A stretch of DNA of 64,000 nt, from positions 1 to 64,000 of the forward strand of contig NZ_FXAN01000094.1 of the NCBI RefSeq assembly GCF_900176645.1, given 5' to 3'. The DNA is from Burkholderia singularis. GTDB lineage: Bacteria; Pseudomonadota; Gammaproteobacteria; Burkholderiales; Burkholderiaceae. Positions 55,938 through 64,000 of this stretch are shown one piece after another. Each line of letters opens with the position of its first letter. Position 1 is the stretch's first letter. Made by a program: the position numbers and the translations under genes. The notes beneath the pieces were generated by a model. The model ran no database searches. It saw nothing but the letters and a program-made list of their open reading frames with translations, and was not told the DNA's origin.

Positions 55938-56914
55938 TGAAATTTTCTGAATGCCACGCGCGGCGCGCGCTCATTACTGGCATCGCCGGTTTTACCGGGC
56001 GGCATCTCGCACAACGGCTCGACGCGGCTGGCTACGAAGTCTGGGGAATCGTCGCGCCCGGCACGAACGTAAGCGGTGATCCGCTGCTGCAGCGATACCG
56101 CTGCATTCAAGCCGACCTGCTGGACCTCGATTCGCTGCACGTGGCCGCGGCCGACGCGCAGCCGCATGCAGTCGCTCATCTCGCGGCGCGCGCGCACGTC
56201 GTGCACGACAACCCATACGACACGTATATCGTCAACGTCATCGGTACGCGCAATCTACTCGCAGCGCTCGCCGGTCTTGGCACACGCCCCGACGCAGTGC
56301 TGCTCGCCAGCAGCGCGAGCGTCTACGGCAATCTGTGTAATGAAGCGCTCAATGAAACCGTGCCGCCGCAACCGGTAGATGATTACTCGGTCAGCAAGCT
56401 ATCGATGGAATATCTGGCGCAGCTGTGGCTCGATCGATTGCCGATCGTGATCGTGCGGCCATTCGACTATACGGGCGTCGGCCAGCGCGAACGGCGTGAT
56501 ATGTGGCGGCTGCCCAACCTCGTCGCGCACTATGCGAGCGGCGCGCGTCGAATCTCGCTCGGCAATCTGCATGCGAGCCGCGATATCTCCGACGTGCGCG
56601 ACGTCGTCGACGCATATGCAAGGCTCATCGATGCCGCCCCGGCTGGCGAAACGTTCAACGTCTGCTCGGCACGCGGTTATACGCCGAAGGAAGTGCTCGC
56701 GATGCTCGCGCGCATCGCCGGATATGTGATCGATGTCAGCGTCGATCCGTGTTTTGCGCGCGAGAACGAAGCGAAGAAGTTCGTCGGTTCGCGACGCAAG
56801 TTGAACGAGGCGATCGGCGACACGCGCATCACGCCGCTCGAAGAAACGTTGCGCTGGATGTACGACGAGATGCGCAGCGCACCGCCGAAGCACGCCAACC
56901 TCCTAGTGCGCTGA
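55937..56914 (+). CDS. rmd: GDP-6-deoxy-4-keto-D-mannose reductase (Rmd/BceM-like)
   Basis: 325 residues of extended short-chain dehydrogenase fold: RALITGIAGFTGRHLAQRL for NAD(P), HLAARAHVVHDNPYDTYIVNVIGTRNLL, SSASVYGNL, catalytic YSVSK near 152, and the RMD-type RPFDYTGVGQRERRDMWRLPNLV. It reduces GDP-4-keto-6-deoxymannose to GDP-D-rhamnose, a cepacian sugar. The partner GDP-mannose 4,6-dehydratase is not adjacent here. The GGGAG ribosome site is far (12 nt), consistent with coupling to the preceding frame. Confidence 0.85.
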   Translation: MKFSECHARRALITGIAGFTGRHLAQRLDAAGYEVWGIVAPGTNVSGDPLLQRYRCIQADLLDLDSLHVAAADAQPHAVAHLAARAHVVHDNPYDTYIVNVIGTRNLLAALAGLGTRPDAVLLASSASVYGNLCNEALNETVPPQPVDDYSVSKLSMEYLAQLWLDRLPIVIVRPFDYTGVGQRERRDMWRLPNLVAHYASGARRISLGNLHASRDISDVRDVVDAYARLIDAAPAGETFNVCSARGYTPKEVLAMLARIAGYVIDVSVDPCFARENEAKKFVGSRRKLNEAIGDTRITPLEETLRWMYDEMRSAPPKHANLLVR

Positions 56915-57077
56915 GTATCTACGCACTTGCGTCCACCGCCTGACCGAAGCGGTCGTGCGTCAAGTCCCGAGCATCCCGCCACGCCTAAGCACATACGAAG
57001 CGCGATGCAGCAAACACGGCAACTATTCGCGGCGGGCGCGGCGAGCCGACACAAAATCACGCCCGCCACCCGCGCGG

Positions 57078-58037
57078 CTATTCGCGAAGCGCTTCGCCTA
57101 GGCGCCGGCCCGCATGCCGCATCCATTCGCGAGCAGATTTCGAATGCGCTTGCAGCCGGGCGAATCCATGCGTCATGTCGACCGCGTCGATCAATTCGAC
57201 CCGACCGCGCGCGTTCCCGATAAACCGGGCAATCGCCCATGCGTCGTCATACAGCGGATCGACGCGCGCGGCGACTATGATCGTGCGGCACGGCCTGTCC
57301 AGCGGTGCGCGCGCGAGCGGAAACGCACGCACGTCGTCGCATGCGGGCGCGTGCGCCGACAGAAACTGTGCCCAGTACCAGCGCATTTCGTCAGCGCTCA
57401 ACCCCGGAGAATGCGCGTGCATCCGGGCACTCCCCCCAAAAGCGAGCGCACGGGCAACCGGATAGAGCAGCAGTTGCGCGCGAACCGCCAGCCGATCGCG
57501 CTCGGCCGCCATGCGCGCCGCCCCCATCGCCAGATGCCCACCTGCGCTGTCGCCACCGACGCCAATGCGCCGTGCGGCAAAGCCCAGCCGCGATGCGTGC
57601 CGCGCGAGCCAGCCGAGCGCATCCACCGCATCGTCGACAGGCGCGGGAAACGGATGCTCGGGCGCGAGCCGGTATTCGACGCTCGCGACACCGCACCGCG
57701 CATCCAGCGCCAGGTTTGACGCGATGGCCTCGTGCGTCGACGCATCACCGACCACCCATCCGCCACCATGAAAATAAACGAGCAACGGCAAGTTACGCGC
57801 GCCTGCCGCAGGACGATAGAGATTAGCCGACAACGTTCTGCGTTCGAGCGGAATGCGGATTCGCTCGCGCCGGACGCCAGCAGAAAGCGGCACGCTGAAC
57901 GCGGCCGCCACTCGCTCGAATCGCGCGCGAACGGCTGCCGCACCCGCCGTCCTGGGCACCGGAGCAAACGCACGGCTCGCCGCTGCGTAATAATCGATCA
58001 GCGCCCGATCGATCCCATCTGTACGCGTCGAAATCAT
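57078..58037 (-). CDS. Alpha/beta hydrolase (hormone-sensitive lipase family)
   Basis: 319 residues from ATG 58037. Motifs: YFHGGGWVVGDAS near residue 95, nucleophile GDSAGGHLAMGA near 165, acid in ARVDPLYDDAW, and the His in DMTHGFARL. It resembles HocS (14894-15823) but sits at the end of the amino-acid/siderophore-type operon, 13 bp after cysE. It may release an ester or act as an editing thioesterase/esterase for the product, such as a ferric-siderophore esterase. That role is inferred only from position. Confidence 0.82.
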   Translation of the reverse strand: MISTRTDGIDRALIDYYAAASRAFAPVPRTAGAAAVRARFERVAAAFSVPLSAGVRRERIRIPLERRTLSANLYRPAAGARNLPLLVYFHGGGWVVGDASTHEAIASNLALDARCGVASVEYRLAPEHPFPAPVDDAVDALGWLARHASRLGFAARRIGVGGDSAGGHLAMGAARMAAERDRLAVRAQLLLYPVARALAFGGSARMHAHSPGLSADEMRWYWAQFLSAHAPACDDVRAFPLARAPLDRPCRTIIVAARVDPLYDDAWAIARFIGNARGRVELIDAVDMTHGFARLQAHSKSAREWMRHAGRRLGEALRE

Positions 58038-58050
58038 CGTTGCCGCACCC

Positions 58051-58677
58051 TCATTCGAACTCGGCATGATGCGGCCCGTCGACTGCCGCCCGCGCACGCG
58101 CCAGCGCCTCGCCCGCCGCAGCAGCATCGCGAACCTCCGGCCCGCTGCCCTTGAACGGCGGCCGCGCGACAGCACGCGCCGCGCTTGCAGTCACCCGCTC
58201 GCCGGGCGCGACAGCTTCCATCACCACCGCGTTCGGCCCAACCTTCGCGCCAGCGCCAACCGTAAATGGCCCGAGAATCTTGGCGCCCGCGCCGACGACG
58301 ACGCCATCGCCCAACGTCGGATGGCGTTTGGTGCCGCGCCGCAGCGACGTTCCCCCGAGCGTCGCGCCCTGGTAGATCGTGCAATCGTCGCCCACTACGG
58401 CCGTCTCGCCGATCACGACACCCATCCCGTGATCGATCAGCACTCTGCGCCCGATCACTGCCCCCGGATGAATCTCGATTCCGGTTAGCAGTCTGCCCAG
58501 ATAACCGATAAAACGTGCCGGCCAGTGAATGCGCATGCGCCACAATCGATGGGCCATCCGATGCAGTATCACCGCGTGCAATCCGGGGTAGCACGTCAAT
58601 ACTTCGAAACGGCCGCGCGCAGCCGGATCCCGCCGCCGGATTGCGTCAATGTCTTCTCTCAACCTAGCCAATAACAT
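58051..58677 (-). CDS. cysE: Serine O-acetyltransferase CysE
   Basis: 208 residues: N-terminal helical region, then a left-handed beta-helix with [46 protein letters not shown] (Asp and His of the active site in IDHGMG) and [14 protein letters not shown]-like turns. GGAG site before ATG. It makes O-acetyl-L-serine, an activated serine. Placed with SbnA/SbnB, it may feed 2,3-diaminopropionate synthesis, although SbnA proper uses O-phosphoserine. It is likely an extra, pathway copy. Confidence 0.88.
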   Translation of the reverse strand: MLLARLREDIDAIRRRDPAARGRFEVLTCYPGLHAVILHRMAHRLWRMRIHWPARFIGYLGRLLTGIEIHPGAVIGRRVLIDHGMGVVIGETAVVGDDCTIYQGATLGGTSLRRGTKRHPTLGDGVVVGAGAKILGPFTVGAGAKVGPNAVVMEAVAPGERVTASAARAVARPPFKGSGPEVRDAAAAGEALARARAAVDGPHHAEFE

Positions 58678-58761
58678 GATCGTCTCCGTTGATAGTCATC
58701 GAGTAATGGCTGTTTATTTGCTTTTTTTTCGCTGGCCGCCTGCCGCCCGCACGGCGCCGGG

Positions 58762-59385
58762 TCATCCAAACTCGCGCAATCCGCAGCGGCGGGCCAGCGT
58801 GCTCATTGCATCGAAAAGCTCGTGATAGTCGCGGCATACGCCGATCTCCGGATGCGCCGCTGCAATCAATTCGGGCACGTTGATGAAACGCGCAGCGTCG
58901 GCCGCCTTCAACATACCGATGTCGTTGAACGAATCGCCGGCCGCAAATACGGAGTAACCGAGATCCTGCATCGCCCGCACTACTTTCGGTTTCTGATCGT
59001 CCAGACGCGCAGCCCAGCCCGTGACCCTGCCGGCCGCATCGAGCGTCAAGCGGTGGCAGATCGCCGGCGCACAACCGAGCTTCGCGGCGAGCGGCCCGAG
59101 AAAGTCCCGATACGAATCGGATACGAGCAGCGTGGGCCAGCGCGCGCGAACCTCGTCAAGAAATTCGCGCGCGCCGGGCAAAAGCTCGACCTCGCGCACG
59201 ATCGACACCAGGCGCTCGATCGACAAGCCATGCTCGTTCAGGCTGCGGATGCGCGCGGCCATCAACGCGTGATAGTCGGGCTCGTCCCGCGTCGTGATGC
59301 GCAGTGCCGCAATTCCCGTGGCTTCAGCGATTTTGCCCCACAGCTCCGGCAAAAGCGTTCCTTCGATATCCAAACAAACTAGCAT
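58762..59385 (-). CDS. thrH: ThrH-like HAD phosphatase (phosphoserine phosphatase / homoserine phosphotransferase)
   Basis: 207 residues from ATG 59385, the length of ThrH; a longer upstream frame is antisense to the neighbour. HAD motif I CLDIEGTLLPELW (ThrH has DxEG...PE.W rather than DxDGT), motif II LLVSDSYRDF, motif III Lys in DDQKPKVVRAM, motif IV AAGDSFNDIGML. ThrH dephosphorylates phosphoserine and can move the phosphate to homoserine. Here it could tune phosphoserine for SbnA. It lies 16 bp after the FAD/NAD(P) protein gene. Confidence 0.83.
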   Translation of the reverse strand: MLVCLDIEGTLLPELWGKIAEATGIAALRITTRDEPDYHALMAARIRSLNEHGLSIERLVSIVREVELLPGAREFLDEVRARWPTLLVSDSYRDFLGPLAAKLGCAPAICHRLTLDAAGRVTGWAARLDDQKPKVVRAMQDLGYSVFAAGDSFNDIGMLKAADAARFINVPELIAAAHPEIGVCRDYHELFDAMSTLARRCGLREFG

Positions 59386-59401
59386 CGGTATCCTCGACAG
59401 T

Positions 59402-61267
59402 TCAGGCGGTTTGCATCGCGGCGACGCCGTCGATACAGCAAAGCACGGCCCGGTGAGCATCGCTGACGGCACGCGATGGCGCACCCGGCGACGGCACGTA
59501 ATGGTTGTAGTAAGACGCGCCTTCGACGCACGGGCCGAAAATCCACAGGTTGGACGCAACCTCGCCGGCAATGCCGATCGGATGACCGTCACTGTCCGTG
59601 CGCACGCCGTCCAGCCCCATCGCCGGCTGTACCGGCGTGACGATTCCCTTTACGTGCAGCGAGGCCAGCAGTGCGGAGCCGGACTCATGCACGCCGGAGC
59701 TGTCCACCCGCGCGGCAAGCACTCGCGACACGACACGCGGCCGTATATCGGCAGCGGCGGCGTCGCGGCTTGCGATCGTGTACGAGCCGGTTCGTTCGTC
59801 GCGCCGCACGTCCGGATTCACGCCGGGGAAAATCTCGACGATTCCGGCGTCGATCAACGCGACCAGATCTTCGTGCCGCTCTTTCTGCGGGCCGGCAACC
59901 ATCCGGTTGATCAACGCACTGTACGGCCCATAGAAAAGCGCGTGCGATTGTGCCGAGAATCCGCCGTAATTCGCGAGATCGCGCAATGCATCGCGCAAAT
60001 CGCGCCAGACTTCGAGTGCCGCTTTGCGGGGGCTCGCAGCGAGCCCCTTGCGGCTTTCCGCGATGTCGTCTTTCAAAAAACTCAGCAACCATTCCGGATA
60101 GCGCTGCCCCGTGCCGCACGCGGGCACACTCAAACGCAGCAGCGTGTCAGGATCGAACGGTCCGAAACGCGACGCGCATGCGCTGAAGATGCGCTCGATC
60201 GACGCCTGCCCCTGCGCGCCGGTCATTTGCCCGCGCAGTGCGACCACGCTGGCAGGTTCCGCCAGCATCGCAGCCGTCAAATAAAACGCGGCTCGCATTT
60301 CATCCTTCATGATCGGCAGCACGTCTCGCACGAAATCGAGCGATCCCGCCCGCCGTCTCAACATCGCCACTCGCTCGGCAGTCAGGAAAACGGGCTTGTG
60401 CCGCTCGCGCGTGAGCGTCGTGTCCGGCCGGCTGAAAAAAGGCAGCCCCGAGCGCGAATAGACCAGCATCCGCGGCTCACGTCCCGAGCGGACATAGCGA
60501 AGCCCATTATCCGCACATCGGACAAAACGGCCGCCACGACCGAGCGTCAACGCCGAAATCAAATCCGCGCTGGTCAACCCAAGGCCCGCTATCGCGATAC
60601 GTTCGCCGGCCGAAACATCGGCCAGCAGCGTCTGGGTCGCAGTGCAACCGACAGGTCCGGGGATCACATCGATGAATGCGTCGCCGCTCTTGCGCTTTCG
60701 CCCCGTGTGGCCGATGGTGACGAACGCATGCGCGACCTTGCAACGCTCACCGTCGGCGCCGTGCAGCGTCAATCCGCTTGCATCATCCAACGCAACGATA
60801 TCGATCACCTTCTGCCGATGCAGCACGATCCGCAGATTCGGTGGTGCGAGCGTGCACAAATGCTCGAACGACCATGCGAGATATTGGCCGAGCCGCCGCC
60901 GCGGCAAGTAGTCGAGTTCCGATGCCCTGCGTTCGGCGCAGTGCGCATCCCGGTCCTCGCGCATCCGGACGTCGCGTGTGACGCACCACTCATGGAAGGT
61001 CGGCCCTAGGCGCTCAAGCCGGCCGCCGGCTGCGCCGAAATCCGCGAAGATGCTCAACTGCCCGGCAATCGTGTTGAGCATCAGGTAATCGGGCTGATCC
61101 GGCGAGTGCACGCCTACCCCAGGCACGCCGGGCTCGAAGATGACGGCCGTGACCGAACGATGCGGCCGCTGCCTGGCCGCCCAAACCAGGCGTTCGAGCA
61201 CGACGAGCCCGCGCGGGCCCAGACCGACGATGCCGATCGCCGTTTCCGAATCCGCGCGGTCTACCAT
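59402..61267 (-). CDS. FAD/NAD(P)-binding oxidoreductase, 621 residues, function unknown
   Basis: N-terminal dinucleotide motif GIVGLGPRGLVVLERL near residues 12-27 and a second nucleotide site IAIAGLGLTSADLISALTLGRGGRF near 225-250, typical of the FAD-NAD(P)-binding (HI0933/Pfam13454-like) group. The C-terminal IFGPCVEGASYYNHYVPSPG is conserved in that group. Such proteins appear beside SbnA/SbnB genes in amino-acid and siderophore clusters but have no settled reaction. The gene overlaps the stop of sbnB by 7 bp. It probably oxidises an amino-acid or diamino-acid intermediate. Confidence 0.75.
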   Translation of the reverse strand: MVDRADSETAIGIVGLGPRGLVVLERLVWAARQRPHRSVTAVIFEPGVPGVGVHSPDQPDYLMLNTIAGQLSIFADFGAAGGRLERLGPTFHEWCVTRDVRMREDRDAHCAERRASELDYLPRRRLGQYLAWSFEHLCTLAPPNLRIVLHRQKVIDIVALDDASGLTLHGADGERCKVAHAFVTIGHTGRKRKSGDAFIDVIPGPVGCTATQTLLADVSAGERIAIAGLGLTSADLISALTLGRGGRFVRCADNGLRYVRSGREPRMLVYSRSGLPFFSRPDTTLTRERHKPVFLTAERVAMLRRRAGSLDFVRDVLPIMKDEMRAAFYLTAAMLAEPASVVALRGQMTGAQGQASIERIFSACASRFGPFDPDTLLRLSVPACGTGQRYPEWLLSFLKDDIAESRKGLAASPRKAALEVWRDLRDALRDLANYGGFSAQSHALFYGPYSALINRMVAGPQKERHEDLVALIDAGIVEIFPGVNPDVRRDERTGSYTIASRDAAAADIRPRVVSRVLAARVDSSGVHESGSALLASLHVKGIVTPVQPAMGLDGVRTDSDGHPIGIAGEVASNLWIFGPCVEGASYYNHYVPSPGAPSRAVSDAHRAVLCCIDGVAAMQTA

Positions 61268-62277
61268 CTCGCGACCTCCGGAAAGAAACCGGGCACGGAC
61301 AGTGCCAAATTGTCGGCCACCGCGATGTCATAGACCTGCTTGCCGATCGCGAGATCGAGAACGCCCAGACCGAACGGCGAAAACACCGTGGCTCGCGCCG
61401 GGTCCAGCGCAATCTCGCCACGAATCAATTGCGCGATCGTTCCGTTGATGAACGTGCGGCCGCCCGACATTTTTTCCGCGAGATGCGGCGACGTGTCGGC
61501 TTTCAGGCAATGGTCGACGTCGTCGACGACGTTGTTGGCCTCCATGAGTAACGAGGGCGCAAGATCGCGCAGCGAGATGTTGAGGATCGTCTGGCCGGCG
61601 CGCAAGCGGGTCGGCGTATCGACGTATGGCGTGCCAGCGTTCGTCGCGAACACGACCAAATCGGCATCCAGTGCCGCCGACAGCGTGTCGACGCGAACCT
61701 TGGCGGCAATACGTCTTGCCGCATGTGCGCTCAACGATTCGGAAGACTGAAGATCGCGATCATGGACCACTACCTCGTCGAACGTCCATTCGTCCGCCAC
61801 GAACATGTCGAAGATGTTCTTCGCAATGACGCCTGCGCCGATGAAAGCAACCGACGCCGCACGGCGCACATGCCCGGTACACCAGTTCGCGGCAAGTACG
61901 GCCGAGGCGGCCGTGCGCACCGCGCTGATCTGCGACGCCTCGAGAAACGCAAACGGATAGCCGGTGGCCGGATCGTTCAATACCAACGTGGCGGACGCAC
62001 GAGCGAGACCCTTGCCGAGATTCGACGGATAGCTGGCAATCCACTTGATGCCGGTGACGTTGATCGAACCGTCGACCGCTGCGGGCAATGCAATGATCCG
62101 ATCCGACGGCCGCTGCGGGAAGCGCAGAAAATAGCTGTCCGGATTGATCGTCTGTCCGTCATGATGCGCAAGGTACGCTTGCTCGACCGACGTGATCGCG
62201 CGTCGCAACGTCCGGTCCAGAATGCGGCGCACGCTTACGCCTGTTACGACGTGAAACGGCAATGAATCATGTGTCAT
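61261..62277 (-). CDS. sbnB: SbnB-type N-(2-amino-2-carboxyethyl)-L-glutamate dehydrogenase
   Basis: 338 residues from ATG 62277 (AGAGGAG site); the ornithine cyclodeaminase/mu-crystallin family. GIKWIASYPSNLGKGLARASATLVLNDPATGYPFAFLEASQISAVRTAASAVLAA is the family core with the substrate Lys/Arg, and NAD is bound at ASVAFIGAGVIAKNIFDMF. SbnB oxidatively hydrolyses the product of SbnA to L-2,3-diaminopropionate, 2-oxoglutarate and NADH. It lies 13 bp after sbnA. Confidence 0.88.
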   Translation of the reverse strand: MTHDSLPFHVVTGVSVRRILDRTLRRAITSVEQAYLAHHDGQTINPDSYFLRFPQRPSDRIIALPAAVDGSINVTGIKWIASYPSNLGKGLARASATLVLNDPATGYPFAFLEASQISAVRTAASAVLAANWCTGHVRRAASVAFIGAGVIAKNIFDMFVADEWTFDEVVVHDRDLQSSESLSAHAARRIAAKVRVDTLSAALDADLVVFATNAGTPYVDTPTRLRAGQTILNISLRDLAPSLLMEANNVVDDVDHCLKADTSPHLAEKMSGGRTFINGTIAQLIRGEIALDPARATVFSPFGLGVLDLAIGKQVYDIAVADNLALSVPGFFPEVARW

Positions 62278-62290
62278 TGACGCAACTCCT

Positions 62291-63322
62291 CTACGAATGT
62301 GCCAACAGTGAATGAAAAGACGGAATCTGCGAAATATCGCCGTCAAGCGGAGCCGCGCCGAATCGCTCGCGGACCCAGTCGTCGTCATAAACCGTGTCGA
62401 GATATCGCTCGCCGAAATCCGGTGAAATGGCAACCACGGTCGCGCCACGCGCGATACGCTCACGCCAGCCGAAGAGCCCGGCCAGCACGGTGCCGGTCGA
62501 CGCGCCGACCAGCAGCCCGCGCGTGCGCGCGAGATAGCGGCACATCGCAATCGTGTGCGACTCGGGAATCTGTTCCATCGCAAAGATGCCGTCTGCCTTG
62601 AAAATCGGCGGCATCCGGCTCGAGCCCAGCCCCGGCAAATAGCGTTTGCTTGCCGGCTGACCAAACGTCACCGAGCCGATGCTATCGACCGCGACGATCC
62701 GGGTGCCGGGCCGGTACGCACGGAAGTAGTCGACGCAGCCCATCAGCGTGCCGGTCGTACCCGCGCCGACGAATAGATAGTCGATTTCCGGAAACGCGTT
62801 CGCGATAGACGCAGCGGTCAGGCGCCGATGAATCGCCGCATTCGCGGGATTCGAATATTGATTCAGCCATACGTATCGAGCGTCCCGCGCGAGGCAGTCC
62901 TGGACATAGGCAATTCGCGTGCCGAGGTAGCCGCCGTTCGCATCCTTTTGCTCGACCATCACGATGGTCGCCCCATATGCCGCCATGATCTTCTTGTTGT
63001 GCGCAGACGTGTTCGGATCGACCACGCATGTAAAGCGCAAGCCGCGCGATGCACACACCATGCTCAGCGCAACGCCCAGATTTCCGGACGACGATTCGAT
63101 CAATACGGTATCCTGATTGATCAATCCCCGCTCATCCAGACTTTCGAGCAAACCCAACGCGGTCTTTAGCTTGATGGAGCCGGCCAGGTTCAGTCCTTCG
63201 AGCTTCAGATGCACGTCGGCGGAAACGAGGCCCGCCAGCGTCAGGAACGCGCCGTCGTCGACGAATTCGGCCACCGAGGCGCGCGAGCGGCGCGCGACGA
63301 CGTCCATGCTCGCAATCAACAT
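62291..63322 (-). CDS. sbnA: SbnA-type N-(2-amino-2-carboxyethyl)-L-glutamate synthase
   Basis: 343 residues from ATG 63322 with a very strong AGGAGGT site. PLP enzyme of the cysteine-synthase fold: Lys in LNLAGSIKLKTALGLL near residue 48, phosphate/substrate loop ESSSGNLGVALS near 77, GAGTTGTLMGCV as the PLP-phosphate cup, VGASTGTVLAGL at the end. SbnA joins O-phosphoserine and glutamate. It overlaps the N-hydroxylase stop by 7 bp, so the two are translationally coupled. Confidence 0.88.
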   Translation of the reverse strand: MLIASMDVVARRSRASVAEFVDDGAFLTLAGLVSADVHLKLEGLNLAGSIKLKTALGLLESLDERGLINQDTVLIESSSGNLGVALSMVCASRGLRFTCVVDPNTSAHNKKIMAAYGATIVMVEQKDANGGYLGTRIAYVQDCLARDARYVWLNQYSNPANAAIHRRLTAASIANAFPEIDYLFVGAGTTGTLMGCVDYFRAYRPGTRIVAVDSIGSVTFGQPASKRYLPGLGSSRMPPIFKADGIFAMEQIPESHTIAMCRYLARTRGLLVGASTGTVLAGLFGWRERIARGATVVAISPDFGERYLDTVYDDDWVRERFGAAPLDGDISQIPSFHSLLAHS

Positions 63323-64000
63323 GATCGCACCTCCTGCGGCTGCTCGTTGGGCTCCAGCAGCGACGCGAGTATCCGCTCGGCCCGCATCGCCATCAGCGAG
63401 AAAGACTGCCCGTCGCCGATACCGTGCGCGCGCTCCGACAAGCCGTTCGCAAAAATTTCGACATCGGCATTTTCCGTCTCGATCCGATAGTCGCGGCCGA
63501 TCGTGATGCCGCCGTCGCCATCGATCGCAAGCCACGGCTGCAACTCGGCAAGCAGGGGTGGAATCAGCGGTTGCTCGTAACCGGTCGCAATGACGATCGC
63601 GTCCACGTTCAACCATGTCACGCTGCCGTTGAACACATCACGCACCGCCACGCGATAAGCCGCGCCATCCCGCTTGATCTCGATTGCCTCCTGAAACACC
63701 TGCACATTCAGGCGCTCGCGTCCCGCCAGTTGGTCTTCGTAGACCAGCGAATACAGCGCGAGACTTTCGTCGGGGTCGATACCCGAGTAGTTGGTCGCCT
63801 TCACTTCGGCGAGCAGACGTCGCCGCGCGTCGGGCTCGAGATCGTGGAAGTAATCGACGCGCTCCGGTGAAAACGCCAGATTCGGGAAATGGCCAAGCTG
63901 CGTGATCTTGAAGCCGCTCGACCGATGCAGCGACTCGATCAAGGCGTCCGGATGACGGCGCAGCAGATCGGCAATGGCCTCACTCGCGCTCTGCCCCGAG
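63316..64000 (-). CDS. Ornithine/lysine N-monooxygenase (SidA/IucD/PvdA family), C-terminal part
   Basis: Partial: the C-terminal 227 residues, the start lies beyond 64000. The NADPH-site motif GQSASEAIADLL is at the window edge, then LAFSPERVDYFHDL, TNYSGIDPDESLALY (the conserved TNYS), VDAIVIATGYEQPLIPPLL (ATGY motif of flavin N-hydroxylases), and a C-terminal GIGDGQSFSLMAMRAERIL. It makes N-hydroxy-ornithine, -lysine or possibly N-hydroxy-diaminopropionate for a hydroxamate or N-O natural product. It is the most upstream gene seen of the operon. Confidence 0.88.
   Translation of the reverse strand, partial: SGQSASEAIADLLRRHPDALIESLHRSSGFKITQLGHFPNLAFSPERVDYFHDLEPDARRRLLAEVKATNYSGIDPDESLALYSLVYEDQLAGRERLNVQVFQEAIEIKRDGAAYRVAVRDVFNGSVTWLNVDAIVIATGYEQPLIPPLLAELQPWLAIDGDGGITIGRDYRIETENADVEIFANGLSERAHGIGDGQSFSLMAMRAERILASLLEPNEQPQEVRSC

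Noticed and set aside
1-64000. tRNA, rRNA, CRISPR arrays or phage genes
   Set aside because: I looked for cloverleaf-type ends, regularly spaced repeats and phage structural genes and saw none.

Overview
The window looks like a chromosome segment from Burkholderia sensu lato. Evidence: two porins whose mature part begins QSSVTLYG, an HU-type protein with a long Ala/Lys-rich N-terminal tail, a gene set resembling the cepacian bce-II exopolysaccharide locus, and a carnitine/betaine locus laid out as in Pseudomonas and Burkholderia. The left 14.7 kb is visibly richer in A+T than the rest and is probably acquired.

Left block (1-14,400): an accessory, probably biosynthetic island. The left edge is an insertion-sequence end, probably IS21-like, that truncates an RND efflux pump gene. 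Next to it are the pump's adaptor and a flavin monooxygenase of acyl-CoA dehydrogenase fold (one leftward operon), an XRE regulator, a small exported protein with a beta-hydroxyacid dehydrogenase, a CE1758/CE1759-type luciferase-like monooxygenase with its FMN reductase (rightward), and a five-gene leftward operon. That operon encodes a double beta-helix acyltransferase, a GT-B glycosyltransferase, a 717-residue alpha/alpha-toroid (terpene cyclase/prenyltransferase-like) protein, RmlB and RmlA. Three copies of TGTAC-N10-GTACW lie in the promoter regions of four of these transcription units. This argues for one co-regulated pathway making a glycosylated, oxidised product that is exported by the pump.

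Middle block (14,894-41,185): catabolism of carnitine and glycine betaine. The operon caiX-cdhC-cdhA-cdhB-hocS with divergent cdhR converts (acyl)carnitine to glycine betaine. After an FTP-type metalloprotease, a porin, an APC permease and a second betaine-type binding protein, a long leftward operon (glyA, M19-like protein, V4R protein, dgcA, dgcB, etfA, etfB, gbcA, gbcB) strips methyl groups from betaine. It is divergent from gbdR, which has a textbook sigma-54 promoter. FdhA next door removes formaldehyde. Sarcosine oxidase is not in the window.

Right-middle block (41,398-46,373): housekeeping genes (deacylase-like enzyme, small conserved protein, YihY, porin, HU-like protein). From 47,356 to 56,914 lies a bce-II/cepacian-like polysaccharide locus: GalU, two acyltransferase-3 proteins, a fused double glycosyltransferase, a Wzx flippase and a GDP-6-deoxy-hexose reductase. 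No adjacent GDP-mannose dehydratase is seen.

Right end (57,078-64,000, continuing past the edge): a leftward operon with an ornithine/lysine N-hydroxylase (partial), SbnA and SbnB (2,3-diaminopropionate synthesis), a 621-residue FAD/NAD(P)-binding protein, a ThrH-like phosphatase, a serine acetyltransferase and an alpha/beta hydrolase. It is probably the edge of a siderophore or N-hydroxy-amino-acid natural-product cluster.
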